A stretch of 5,349 nucleotides of DNA from JAJPXI01 sp045602885 (GCA_045602885.1 JAZSCJ010000051.1:1-5349), one strand, 5' to 3'; positions 1 through 5,349 are shown, numbered from the stretch's first letter. Notes: generated by a model not told the origin, from the sequence alone. Program-made: numbers and translations.

Positions 1-852
1 ACCATGACCGGCGTGGATCTGATCATTGACGATACGCCCGAGGCCATTACGGTTTCCTGCTTTGACCCGGTGCGCCGTGAGATCGCCCGTCTGGCGCTGG
101 AAAAGCTCATTCTGGACGGCCGCATCCACCCGGCCCGCATCCAGGAAATGGTGGAAAAGGCCAAGCGCGAGGTGGACGCCACCATCAAGGCCGAAGGCGA
201 GCGCGCTGTGTTTGAAACCAACGTTCACGGCCTGCACCCCGAACTGGTCAAGCTGCTGGGCCGCCAGAAGTACCGTACCAGCTACGGTCAGAATGTACTC
301 AACCACTCCATGGAGGTTTCCCATGTGGCCGGTCTGCTGGCCGCCGAGATCGGCGCCGACGTGACCCAGGCCAAGCGTGCCGGTCTGCTGCACGATTTGG
401 GCAAGTCCATCGACCATGAAGTGGAAGGCTCCCACGTCCAGATCGGCGTGGAGCTGGCTCGTAAATACCGCGAGAGCGAGGAGATCGTTCACGCCATCGA
501 GGCCCACCACAACGATGTGGAGCCGCGCACCGTGGTTGCCTGTCTGGTGCAGGCCGCCGATGCCATTTCGGCTGCTCGTCCCGGCGCGCGCCGCGAGAAT
601 CTGGAAAACTATATCAAGCGTCTGGAGAAGCTGGAGGAAGTCACCTCCTCCTTCAACGGCGTGGAAAAGTCCTTTGCCATCCAGGCCGGCCGTGAGGTTC
701 GCATCATGGTCAAGCCCGAGGTGGTTAGCGAGGATCAGATGGTCATTCTGGCCCGCGACATTGCCAAGAAGATCGAGGAAGAGCTGGAATACCCCGGTCA
801 GATCAAGGTTCACGTGCTGCGTGAGACCAAGGCGATTGAATACGCCAAGTAA
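1..852 (+). CDS. rny: Ribonuclease Y, C-terminal part (5' end outside window)
   Basis: RNase Y is a membrane-anchored endoribonuclease that starts mRNA decay in Bacillota. The reading frame is open from base 1, so the ATG at 4 is an internal codon and not the start. The 283 visible residues begin inside the KH RNA-binding domain, just after where its GxxG loop should lie, with the family-typical stretch TGVDLIIDDTPEA and then FDPVRREIARLALEKLI. A metal-binding HD domain follows: NHSMEVSHVAGLLAAEIG, then LLHDLGK (His131-Asp132 counted from the first codon), SHVQIGVELARKY and EAHHNDVEP. The C-terminus (KSFAIQAGREVRIMV to VHVLRETKAIEYAK) is typical and complete. The missing N-terminus should carry the transmembrane helix and coiled coil, since the family is about 510-520 residues long. 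The gene converges on the minus-strand gene at 932-1345, with a terminator between them. Identity is very secure. Confidence 0.97.
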   Translation, partial: TMTGVDLIIDDTPEAITVSCFDPVRREIARLALEKLILDGRIHPARIQEMVEKAKREVDATIKAEGERAVFETNVHGLHPELVKLLGRQKYRTSYGQNVLNHSMEVSHVAGLLAAEIGADVTQAKRAGLLHDLGKSIDHEVEGSHVQIGVELARKYRESEEIVHAIEAHHNDVEPRTVVACLVQAADAISAARPGARRENLENYIKRLEKLEEVTSSFNGVEKSFAIQAGREVRIMVKPEVVSEDQMVILARDIAKKIEEELEYPGQIKVHVLRETKAIEYAK

Positions 853-868
853 TTTTTCTTCGAAATAT

Positions 869-902
869 AACAAAAACCCGGCCGTTTGGCCGGGTTTTTG
901 TT
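869..902. terminator. Bidirectional Rho-independent terminator
   Basis: A perfect 15-bp inverted repeat (arms 869-883 and 888-902) encloses a 4-base GTTT loop. The inner part of the stem is a GC-rich CCCGGCC/GGCCGGG core, and the outer part is an A run on the left and a T run on the right. Each strand therefore reads as a stem followed by a U tract. It lies 16 bases after the rny stop and about 29 bases after the stop of the minus-strand gene at 932-1345, so it can end both convergent transcripts. This is a direct sequence reading; the function is inferred from the standard terminator form. Confidence 0.93.
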
Positions 903-931
903 GCTTCATGGAGAAAAGGGTGTGCTGTCGG

Positions 932-1345
932 TCAACGGCCGGTATCCAACGAAATGTGGTCGGTTCCGTGGGCTTCAAATTCGCTCATGTACTCTTCCAT
1001 GCGGTTCATCAGCTCGTTGGTGTCGCTTTGGTCCAAATTTTCCGCCTCCATATCACGGCGGGCCAGATCCTCGGCCAAAATGTCAAAGAACACATTGTTT
1101 TCGTATTCGATAATGGCCTCGTGGATGCCGCCCTCAGTAAAGGCACGGGAGGGGATGACCTCGCCCTCGTACACTTCGGCCAGGGTGGGCATACCCTCCC
1201 CGGCGGCCTTGGAAAACAGCAGGCTTTCCACCTGGTCATAATCGGTAAAGCGATCATCGCCGCGTGTGGAGTTCAAAACCCAGTTTCCAATATAGGCCAT
1301 GTCCAGCAGACGGCGGAATTGTTTGGTGGTCAGTTCCAGATTCAT
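932..1345 (-). CDS. Acidic 137-residue protein of unknown function
   Basis: I do not recognise a named family. The protein is soluble in character, with no signal peptide or membrane segment. It is strongly acidic: I count 30 Asp/Glu against 11 Lys/Arg. The N-terminal part, ELTTKQFRRLLDMAYIGNWVLNSTR, looks like an amphipathic helix region with conserved-looking aromatics. The middle contains GGIHEAIIEYENNVFFDILAEDLARRD, and the last 35 residues are very polar and probably helical. The ATG at 1345 is supported by an AAAGGAGA ribosome binding site 8 bases upstream and by a consensus promoter at 1388-1416, so the gene is very likely real and expressed. It stands alone, convergent with rny and divergent from murI, so its neighbours do not reveal a role. 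My impression is that similar short acidic hypothetical proteins occur in other anaerobes, but I cannot verify this here. Confidence 0.85.
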   Translation of the reverse strand: MNLELTTKQFRRLLDMAYIGNWVLNSTRGDDRFTDYDQVESLLFSKAAGEGMPTLAEVYEGEVIPSRAFTEGGIHEAIIEYENNVFFDILAEDLARRDMEAENLDQSDTNELMNRMEEYMSEFEAHGTDHISLDTGR

Positions 1346-1352
1346 ACCAGAG

Positions 1353-1360
1353 TCTCCTTT
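1353..1360 (-). promoter_or_regulatory. Ribosome binding site of the acidic protein gene
   Basis: On the minus strand the bases read AAAGGAGA, with 8 bases between this site and the ATG at 1345-1343. It is a strong Shine-Dalgarno match and supports the chosen start. Confidence 0.85.
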
Positions 1361-1387
1361 CCGGTCACGGAGTAACTGTGAAAAGAC

Positions 1388-1416
1388 ATTATAATTATAT
1401 CATGGCCAAATGTCAA
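1388..1416 (-). promoter_or_regulatory. Consensus sigma-A promoter for the acidic protein gene
   Basis: Read on the minus strand, TTGACA (1416-1411) is followed by exactly 17 bases and then TATAAT (1393-1388). Both hexamers are perfect and the spacer is optimal. Transcription should start near 1381, giving a leader of about 36 bases before the ATG at 1345. A second TATAAT-like hexamer sits just upstream within the spacer, but at a non-functional spacing of 11. The -35 box overlaps the inverted repeat at 1411-1422. Confidence 0.88.
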
Positions 1417-1422
1417 ATGACA
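1411..1422. repeat. 12-bp inverted repeat over the -35 box (possible operator)
   Basis: TGTCA-AA-TGACA is a symmetric repeat with 5-bp arms. It covers the complete -35 hexamer of the minus-strand promoter and lies about 12 bases upstream of the candidate murI -35 at 1435. A dimeric repressor could bind here, but the repeat is short and could have arisen by chance; I cannot match it to a known regulator. Confidence 0.3.
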
Positions 1423-1434
1423 GCAGATTTTCCC

Positions 1435-1463
1435 TTGTATTTCTGCGCCGTTTATCATATCAT
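1435..1463 (+). promoter_or_regulatory. Candidate promoter for murI
   Basis: TTGTAT (1435-1440) lies 17 bases upstream of TATCAT (1458-1463). The -10 matches consensus at 5 of 6 positions, while the -35 matches at only 3 of 6. The area is AT-rich compared with the flanking genes and divergent from the minus-strand promoter. An overlapping alternative -10, TAATAT (1465-1470), has no -35 at proper spacing. A start near 1470 would leave a leader of about 35 bases before the TTG start. Confidence 0.42.
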
Positions 1464-1491
1464 GTAATATGAATTGTTATGCGCTTTCGAG

Positions 1492-1498
1492 AAGGAGG
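1492..1498 (+). promoter_or_regulatory. Ribosome binding site that fixes the murI start
   Basis: AAGGAGG is a perfect Shine-Dalgarno core placed 7 bases before the TTG at 1506. It lies inside the reading frame opened by the upstream ATG at 1479, so that ATG is very unlikely to be the true start. Confidence 0.9.
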
Positions 1499-1505
1499 CA
1501 TTCCC

Positions 1506-2318
1506 TTGGATAAACGACCCATCGGTGTGTTTGATTCCGGCCTGGGCGGTCTGACCGCGGTGCGTGAACTGCGCCGCCTGCTGCCCGGTGAGGATATCGT
1601 ATATTTTGGAGATACCGGACGGGTGCCCTACGGCAGCCGCTCCCGGGACACCATCATCAAATATGCCCAGCAGGACGCAGCCTTTTTGCGTACCTTTGAC
1701 CCTAAGGCCATTGTCATCGCCTGCGGCACAGTTTCCACCACGGCGTTGGAGGTGCTGCGCCGGGAGAATTCCGTGCCCGTGCTGGGCGTGGTGGAGCCGG
1801 CCGTCCACGCGGCGGTGCAGGCCACTCAAAACGGTAAGATCGGTCTGATCGGAACCGAGGCATCCATCCGAAGCGGCGCTTACGAGCGGGCGGTGGCCCA
1901 GCTGCAGCAGCAGGCGCAGGTGTACGCCAAGGCGTGCCCGCTGTTTGTGCCGCTGGTGGAAAACGGGCGCTTCAAGCCGGGCGATGCGGTGGCCGAATTG
2001 GTGGTGGCCGAGTATCTGGAAGAGATGAAGCAGGCCGGCGTGGATACGCTGGTGCTGGGTTGCACCCATTATCCGTTGCTGCGTGAAACTATTGGCGCAT
2101 TTATGGGGCAGCAGGTTACGCTGATCGATGTGGGCGGCGCCTGTGCCCGACAGGTGGCCGGGCTGCTGCAGGGCGAGGGCGCGCTCAACCAGAGCGGCAA
2201 GGGCACCGCGCGCTACTTTGTCAGCGACAGCGTGGATGGCTTTGCCCGTTTGGCCTCGCTGTTTCTGGGGGAAAACGTGGCAGAAAGCGTGCAGCAGGTG
2301 GACATTACAGCATATTGA
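1506..2318 (+). CDS. murI: Glutamate racemase
   Basis: MurI (RacE) interconverts L- and D-glutamate in the cytoplasm without a cofactor and supplies D-Glu for peptidoglycan. The 270-residue length is normal for the family. Starting from TTG, the protein reads MDKRPIGVFDSGLGGLTAVREL, with the conserved Asp10-Ser11 pair. DTGRVPYG and the first catalytic cysteine (Cys73, in IACGTVST) follow. PLVENGRF comes next, and the second catalytic cysteine (Cys186) is in LGCTHYPLL. Both catalytic cysteines are present, so activity is expected. The usual Asn after the first Cys (ACNTA) is Gly here. The TTG start is chosen over the in-frame ATG at 1479 because AAGGAGG sits 7 bases before it and because the protein then begins at the usual distance from the FDSGLGG motif. 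No terminator is visible before the next gene. Confidence 0.96.
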   Translation: MDKRPIGVFDSGLGGLTAVRELRRLLPGEDIVYFGDTGRVPYGSRSRDTIIKYAQQDAAFLRTFDPKAIVIACGTVSTTALEVLRRENSVPVLGVVEPAVHAAVQATQNGKIGLIGTEASIRSGAYERAVAQLQQQAQVYAKACPLFVPLVENGRFKPGDAVAELVVAEYLEEMKQAGVDTLVLGCTHYPLLRETIGAFMGQQVTLIDVGGACARQVAGLLQGEGALNQSGKGTARYFVSDSVDGFARLASLFLGENVAESVQQVDITAY

Positions 2319-2321
2319 CCC

Positions 2322-2350
2322 TTTACAAACCAACCGGCATTTCATATAAT
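2322..2350 (+). promoter_or_regulatory. Promoter for the ywiB-argS unit
   Basis: TTTACA (2322-2327, 5 of 6 to consensus) is followed by 17 bases and a perfect TATAAT (2345-2350). The -35 begins 4 bases after the murI stop codon. Transcription should start near 2357, leaving a short AT-rich leader of about 29 bases before the ATG at 2386. A TTGACC hexamer at 2315-2320 overlaps the murI stop but is 24 bases from the -10, too far to be the -35. Confidence 0.8.
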
Positions 2351-2385
2351 AATAAGTTGTATTTTTTGATATTTCGAGGTCTTTT

Positions 2386-2832
2386 ATGGAGCACAATGTG
2401 ATTTTGTCCATTCGCGGACAACAGACATATGACAACGGCGAGCCCGAGGTGACCGAGCTGGTGACCGAGGGAACCTTGCGTCCCGGCGAGGGCGGCGAGT
2501 TCACCCTGTGCTATCAGGAAAGCGAGCTGACCGGGCTGGAGGGTACGCAGACCACCTTTCAAATCAAGCCGGACTGCGTGACGCTGCTGCGTGAGGGGCA
2601 GGTCAACTCCCAGATGATCTTTGAAGAGGGACGCCGCCATTTTTCCCTGTACAATACCCCCTACGGCGCGCTGTCTATCGGGGTGAACACCCGCAGGATG
2701 AAGCTGGATTTTGACGAGGCCGGCGGCAACATTGAGATCGATTACGCCCTTGAGGTGGACCACGCGGTGGCCAGCGAAAACCTGTTCCAAATCAGCGTCA
2801 AAACGCGCAATGGCCGCGTTATGGCCCAGTAA
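2386..2832 (+). CDS. DUF1934 family protein, YwiB-like
   Basis: This 148-residue soluble protein fits the DUF1934 family, typified by Bacillus subtilis YwiB (about 140 residues), a lipocalin-like beta-barrel of unknown function. Features seen are alternating beta-type sequence from the start (VILSIRGQQTYDNGEPE), an EGTL segment, the strand LCYQESELTGLEGTQTTFQI, the family-typical HFSLYNTPYGALSIGVNTRRM, and GGNIEIDYALEVD near the end. There is no signal peptide. The ATG has a moderate GAGG site 6 bases upstream. The gene lies 47 bases before argS on the same strand, the arrangement known from Bacillus ywiB-argS, which supports the assignment and suggests a shared transcript. The cellular role of the family is not established, so none is claimed. 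Confidence 0.88.
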   Translation: MEHNVILSIRGQQTYDNGEPEVTELVTEGTLRPGEGGEFTLCYQESELTGLEGTQTTFQIKPDCVTLLREGQVNSQMIFEEGRRHFSLYNTPYGALSIGVNTRRMKLDFDEAGGNIEIDYALEVDHAVASENLFQISVKTRNGRVMAQ

Positions 2833-2879
2833 GGCCGGGCTGAAAGACAACCAAACCATAAGAAAGTGTGTGGATAACC

Positions 2880-4616
2880 ATGAACATGATTCAGGCTGCA
2901 AAAGAGCAGGTCGCGGCGCTGACCCAGCGCGCATACGAAACGGCGGCGGCGGCCGGACTGCTGCCTGCCGGGGTGCAGGTCAAGGCGTCCATCGAGATCC
3001 CCAAGGACACCAAAAACGGTGACTATGCCTCTTCCTTCGCCATGGCAGGCGCCAAGGCCATGAAGCAGGCACCCCGTGCCATCGCCCAGATCATTTTGGA
3101 TCATCTGGAGCTGGAGGGCACCTACTTTGCCCGCGCCGAGATCGCCGGTCCCGGCTTTTTGAACTTCTTCCTGGGCGACAAGTGGTACGGCGATGTGCTC
3201 AGCGCCATTGAGAACGAGGGCAATCAGTACGGCACCATCAACGAGGGCCAGGGACAAAAGGTCATGGTGGAGTTCGTTTCGGCCAACCCCACCGGCCCCA
3301 TGCACATCGGCAACGCCCGCGGCGGCGTGCTGGGCGATACGCTGGCCGAGGTGTTGCGCCGTGCCGGTTACGACTCCTGGAAGGAATTTTACATCAACGA
3401 CGCCGGCAATCAGGTGGCCAAATTTGCCGAGTCCATCAACGCCCGCTATATGCAGCTGCTGGTGGGTGAGGACAATTTCCCCTTCCCCGAGAACGGCTAT
3501 CAGGGCGAGGACATCAAGGAACTGGCCGAGGCCTTTTTGCAGGAGCAGGGCGAGGGGTGGAAGGACAAGCCGGAGCACGAGCGGCTGGAAACCCTGGCCA
3601 ACTTCGGTCTCAGCCGCAACATCCCCCAGATGAAGGCCGACCTGCTGCGCTATCAGATCGAGTATGACGAGTGGTTCCACGAGTCGGATCTGCACAACAG
3701 CGGCTATGTGGCCGAAACGGTGGACTTGTTGGGCCAGAAGGGCTGGACCTATGAAAAGGACGGCGCGCTGTGGCTCAACACCACCGAACTGCTCAAGCGT
3801 AAGTTTATGAACGAGGGTAAGACGCAGGAGCAGGTGGACAAGCTGGATCTGAAGGATGACGTGCTGCGCCGCGCCAACGGCTTTTACACCTACTTTGCCG
3901 CTGATATTGCCTATCACCGCAACAAGTTTGCTCAGCGTGGTTTTGACAAGGTCATCAACATCTGGGGCGCCGACCACCACGGCCATGTGGCACGTCTGCA
4001 GGCGGCGCTGGACGGTCTGGATCTGGATGGCTCCCACCGTCTGGTGGTGGTGCTGATGCAGTTGGTCAACCTGCTGCAGGACGGCCAGCCCGTCCGTATG
4101 TCCAAGCGTTCCGGCAAGGCCATTGCCCTGCACGATCTGCTGGACGAGATCAGCGTAGACGCCGCCCGTTATTTCTTCAACTCCCGTGTGTCCACCAGCC
4201 CCCTGGACTTCGATCTGGATCTGGCTGTGCGAGAGGACAGCGAGAATCCCGTCTATTACGTGCAGTACGCCCACGCCCGTATCTGCTCGCTCATCCTCAA
4301 TCTGGGCCAGGCTGTGCCTGCCATGGCCGATGTGGATGCCGCCCTGCTCAACACCGAGGTGGAGCACGATCTGATCAAGTGCCTGGCGCAGCTGCCCGAG
4401 GAGATCCGACTGGCCGCCCGGGACTACGATCCCAGCCGCATCAACCGCTATCTGGTGACGCTGGCCGGTGATTTCCACCGCTTCTACAACGCCAACCGCA
4501 TTAAGGACGAGGCGCAGAACATTCTGCAGGCCCGTCTGAAGCTGGCCGACACGGTGCGCGCCGTCATCGCCAACAGCCTCAACCTGCTGGGCGTCAGCGC
4601 ACCGGAAAAGATGTAA
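2880..4616 (+). CDS. argS: Arginyl-tRNA synthetase
   Basis: ArgRS is a class I enzyme that charges tRNA-Arg with arginine in the cytoplasm. From the ATG at 2880 the protein has 578 residues, within the family range. An N-terminal Arg-specific domain (about 1-115, with GDYASSFAMAGAKAMKQAP) comes first. The catalytic domain holds the HIGH-type signature in ANPTGPMHIGNARGG (His142-Asn145), FYINDAGNQ, NIWGADHHGH (Trp362-His369) and the KMSKS loop as MSKRSGK (Met407 on). The C-terminal DALR anticodon-binding domain ends in the typical GVSAPEKM. An in-frame stop at 2859 leaves three possible starts: GTG 2868, ATG 2880 and ATG 2886. None has a good Shine-Dalgarno; 2880 is chosen for the usual MNxIQ-like beginning. 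The gene probably shares a transcript with the YwiB-like gene. Residues about 304-324 form a lysine- and glutamate-rich stretch longer than the matching part of Bacillus-type enzymes. Confidence 0.97.
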   Translation: MNMIQAAKEQVAALTQRAYETAAAAGLLPAGVQVKASIEIPKDTKNGDYASSFAMAGAKAMKQAPRAIAQIILDHLELEGTYFARAEIAGPGFLNFFLGDKWYGDVLSAIENEGNQYGTINEGQGQKVMVEFVSANPTGPMHIGNARGGVLGDTLAEVLRRAGYDSWKEFYINDAGNQVAKFAESINARYMQLLVGEDNFPFPENGYQGEDIKELAEAFLQEQGEGWKDKPEHERLETLANFGLSRNIPQMKADLLRYQIEYDEWFHESDLHNSGYVAETVDLLGQKGWTYEKDGALWLNTTELLKRKFMNEGKTQEQVDKLDLKDDVLRRANGFYTYFAADIAYHRNKFAQRGFDKVINIWGADHHGHVARLQAALDGLDLDGSHRLVVVLMQLVNLLQDGQPVRMSKRSGKAIALHDLLDEISVDAARYFFNSRVSTSPLDFDLDLAVREDSENPVYYVQYAHARICSLILNLGQAVPAMADVDAALLNTEVEHDLIKCLAQLPEEIRLAARDYDPSRINRYLVTLAGDFHRFYNANRIKDEAQNILQARLKLADTVRAVIANSLNLLGVSAPEKM

Positions 4617-4622
4617 GGCCCC

Positions 4623-4651
4623 TGCCGAAAAAGGCAACGCCTTTTCCGGCA
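4623..4651 (+). other. Hairpin after argS, without U tract
   Basis: Arms 4623-4635 and 4639-4651 pair over 13 positions with a single A-C mismatch around an AAC loop. The stem begins 6 bases after the argS stop, where a terminator would be expected, but it is followed by AAAAGATTTG and not by T residues. It is therefore not a standard intrinsic terminator. It could protect the 3' end of the argS mRNA or attenuate read-through; this is inference. Confidence 0.5.
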
Positions 4652-4705
4652 AAAGATTTGCGGTCTGCCACGCACATGTCGCGGCAGAAAACGAATTTCA
4701 TCTTC

Positions 4706-4727
4706 TTTCGCCGCTGCGGCGGTGAAA
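4706..4727 (+). other. Hairpin upstream of the methyltransferase gene
   Basis: Arms 4706-4714 and 4719-4727 form a 9-bp stem with one G-U pair around a TGCG loop, ending 12 bases before the AAAGGAG ribosome binding site at 4740. A weaker stem can be drawn at 4664-4688 (TCTGCC with GGCAGA). No T-box, S-box (SAM-I) or cobalamin riboswitch consensus is recognisable in the 137-base spacer, and no clear promoter is seen there. Confidence 0.35.
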
Positions 4728-4739
4728 CTCTACAAGGTT

Positions 4740-4746
4740 AAAGGAG
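4740..4746 (+). promoter_or_regulatory. Ribosome binding site of the methyltransferase gene
   Basis: AAAGGAG is followed by 7 bases and the ATG at 4754. This strong site fixes the start of the gene that runs off the right edge. Confidence 0.88.
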
Positions 4747-4753
4747 TAACACA

Positions 4754-5349
4754 ATGGACATACCGTTATCTCTGCCCATTATTCTGGACGGTGCCACCGG
4801 GACCCAGCTTCAAAAGCAGGGCATGCCCAAGGGGGTATGCACCGAGGCATGGGTGCTGGAGCATCCGCAGGTGCTGCTGGATCTGCAGCGCAGCTATGTG
4901 GCCGCAGGCACACAGGTTCTGATGGCCCCCACCTTTGGCGCCAACCGGGAGAGTCTGTCGCACCACGGTCTGGCCGACAAGGTAGAGGAATATAACAAGG
5001 CGCTGATCGCCCTGTCCAAGCAGGCTGCCGACGGCAAGGCGCTGGTTGCCGCCGATCTGTCGCCCACCGGCCTGTTCATTCCGCCCTTTGGTGAAACCAG
5101 CTTTGAGCAGTTGGTAGAGATTTATGCCCAGCAGGCCCGGGCTTGCGCCCAGGCCGGTGCCGATCTGTTTGTGCTGGAGACCACCATGACCATGCCCGAA
5201 GCACGGGCCGCCGTGCTGGCGGTCAAGTCGGTGTCGGACAAGCCGGTGTGGGCCTCCTTCACCTGCGACGAAAATGGCCGCACCCTGTCGGGAACCGATG
5301 TGCTGGCGGCGCTTATTGTCATGCAGGGCATGGGCGTTTCGGCCTTTGG
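4754..5349 (+). CDS. Homocysteine S-methyltransferase family protein, N-terminal part (3' end outside window)
   Basis: The frame is open from the ATG at 4754 to the right edge, giving 198 full codons. The protein starts MDIPLSLPIILDGATGTQLQKQG, matching the LDGAxGTxL opening of the homocysteine methyltransferase TIM barrel found at the N-terminus of MetH and in stand-alone enzymes such as BhmT and MmuM. Further family marks are LMAPTFGANRESL (about residues 56-68), AADLSPTG, VLETTMTMPEAR and SFTCDENGRTLSGTD. These enzymes move a methyl group to the zinc-bound thiolate of homocysteine to form methionine. The zinc cysteines should come just after the visible end (GVSAFG, usually followed by xNC), so activity cannot be judged. 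Whether this is full MetH, with pterin and cobalamin domains, or a shorter enzyme cannot be decided here, so no symbol is given. It follows argS by 137 bases on the same strand. Confidence 0.9.
   Translation, partial: MDIPLSLPIILDGATGTQLQKQGMPKGVCTEAWVLEHPQVLLDLQRSYVAAGTQVLMAPTFGANRESLSHHGLADKVEEYNKALIALSKQAADGKALVAADLSPTGLFIPPFGETSFEQLVEIYAQQARACAQAGADLFVLETTMTMPEARAAVLAVKSVSDKPVWASFTCDENGRTLSGTDVLAALIVMQGMGVSAF

Noticed and set aside
4..6. ATG near the left edge as the start of a 282-residue protein.
   Set aside because: The frame is open to base 1 and the protein begins in the middle of a KH domain, so this is an internal methionine of RNase Y and the gene starts outside the window.
377..1375. 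A 332-codon plus-strand frame running through the end of rny, the terminator and the minus-strand gene.
   Set aside because: It crosses a perfect terminator, overlaps RNase Y in another frame and is antisense to a gene with its own promoter and ribosome binding site. The first half is rich in Trp, Pro, Ser and Arg, typical of an out-of-frame reading.
1455..2504. A 349-codon minus-strand frame opposite murI and the start of the YwiB-like gene.
   Set aside because: It is antisense to the clear racemase gene, rich in His, Gln and Leu without motifs, and spans the promoter at 2322-2350.
2742..4652. A 636-codon open frame on the minus strand, opposite argS and longer than argS itself.
   Set aside because: It mirrors a strongly supported ArgRS gene. 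Its product is a low-complexity mix rich in Leu, Val, Gly, His and Gln, typical of the complement of GC-biased codons, and it has no recognisable motif. Long antisense frames of this kind are expected in GC-rich genes.
4617..4753. A possible SAM, cobalamin or T-box leader before the homocysteine methyltransferase gene.
   Set aside because: The conserved cores (T-box GGGTGG..ACCGCG sequence, S-box helices, B12 box) are not found, and the spacer is short for such elements. It is kept only as a set of unexplained hairpins.
1..5349. Search for a defence system, toxin-antitoxin pair, mobile element, CRISPR array or biosynthetic cluster.
   Set aside because: All genes but one belong to core metabolic or information-processing families in plausible chromosomal order. 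No transposase, integrase, long direct repeat, regularly spaced repeat or att-like site was seen, and the single unknown gene has no partner gene beside it.

Overview
The window reads as chromosomal housekeeping DNA from a GC-rich member of the Bacillota, most likely a gut-type Clostridia of the Oscillospiraceae/Ruminococcaceae kind. The evidence is an RNase Y gene, a YwiB (DUF1934)-ArgS gene pair as in Bacillus, strong AAGGAGG-type ribosome binding sites, a TTG start on murI, and coding DNA rich in GC next to AT-rich promoters. The family placement is inference from protein style and gene order.

Layout: (1) 1-852, the C-terminal part of RNase Y (+), cut by the left edge. (2) 869-902, a perfect inverted repeat acting as a bidirectional terminator between convergent genes. 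(3) 932-1345, an acidic 137-residue protein of unknown function on the minus strand, driven by a perfect consensus sigma-A promoter (TTGACA-17-TATAAT) at 1388-1416. (4) 1346-1505, the AT-rich divergent control region. (5) 1506-2318, murI, glutamate racemase (+). (6) 2322-2350, a near-consensus promoter starting just after the murI stop. (7) 2386-2832, a DUF1934/YwiB-like protein (+). (8) 2880-4616, argS, arginyl-tRNA synthetase (+). (9) 4617-4753, a spacer with three possible hairpins but no U-tract terminator. (10) 4754-5349, the N-terminal part of a homocysteine S-methyltransferase family protein (+), cut by the right edge just before the zinc-binding cysteines.

The genes serve mRNA turnover, peptidoglycan precursor supply (D-glutamate), translation (Arg-tRNA) and methionine/one-carbon metabolism. 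They do not form one pathway. ywiB-argS is the clearest transcription unit; murI may read into it because no terminator separates them. I see no mobile element, CRISPR array, tRNA, rRNA or defence cassette. I found no convincing new multi-gene system. The least explained item is the small acidic protein gene with its unusually good promoter and an inverted repeat over the -35 box.
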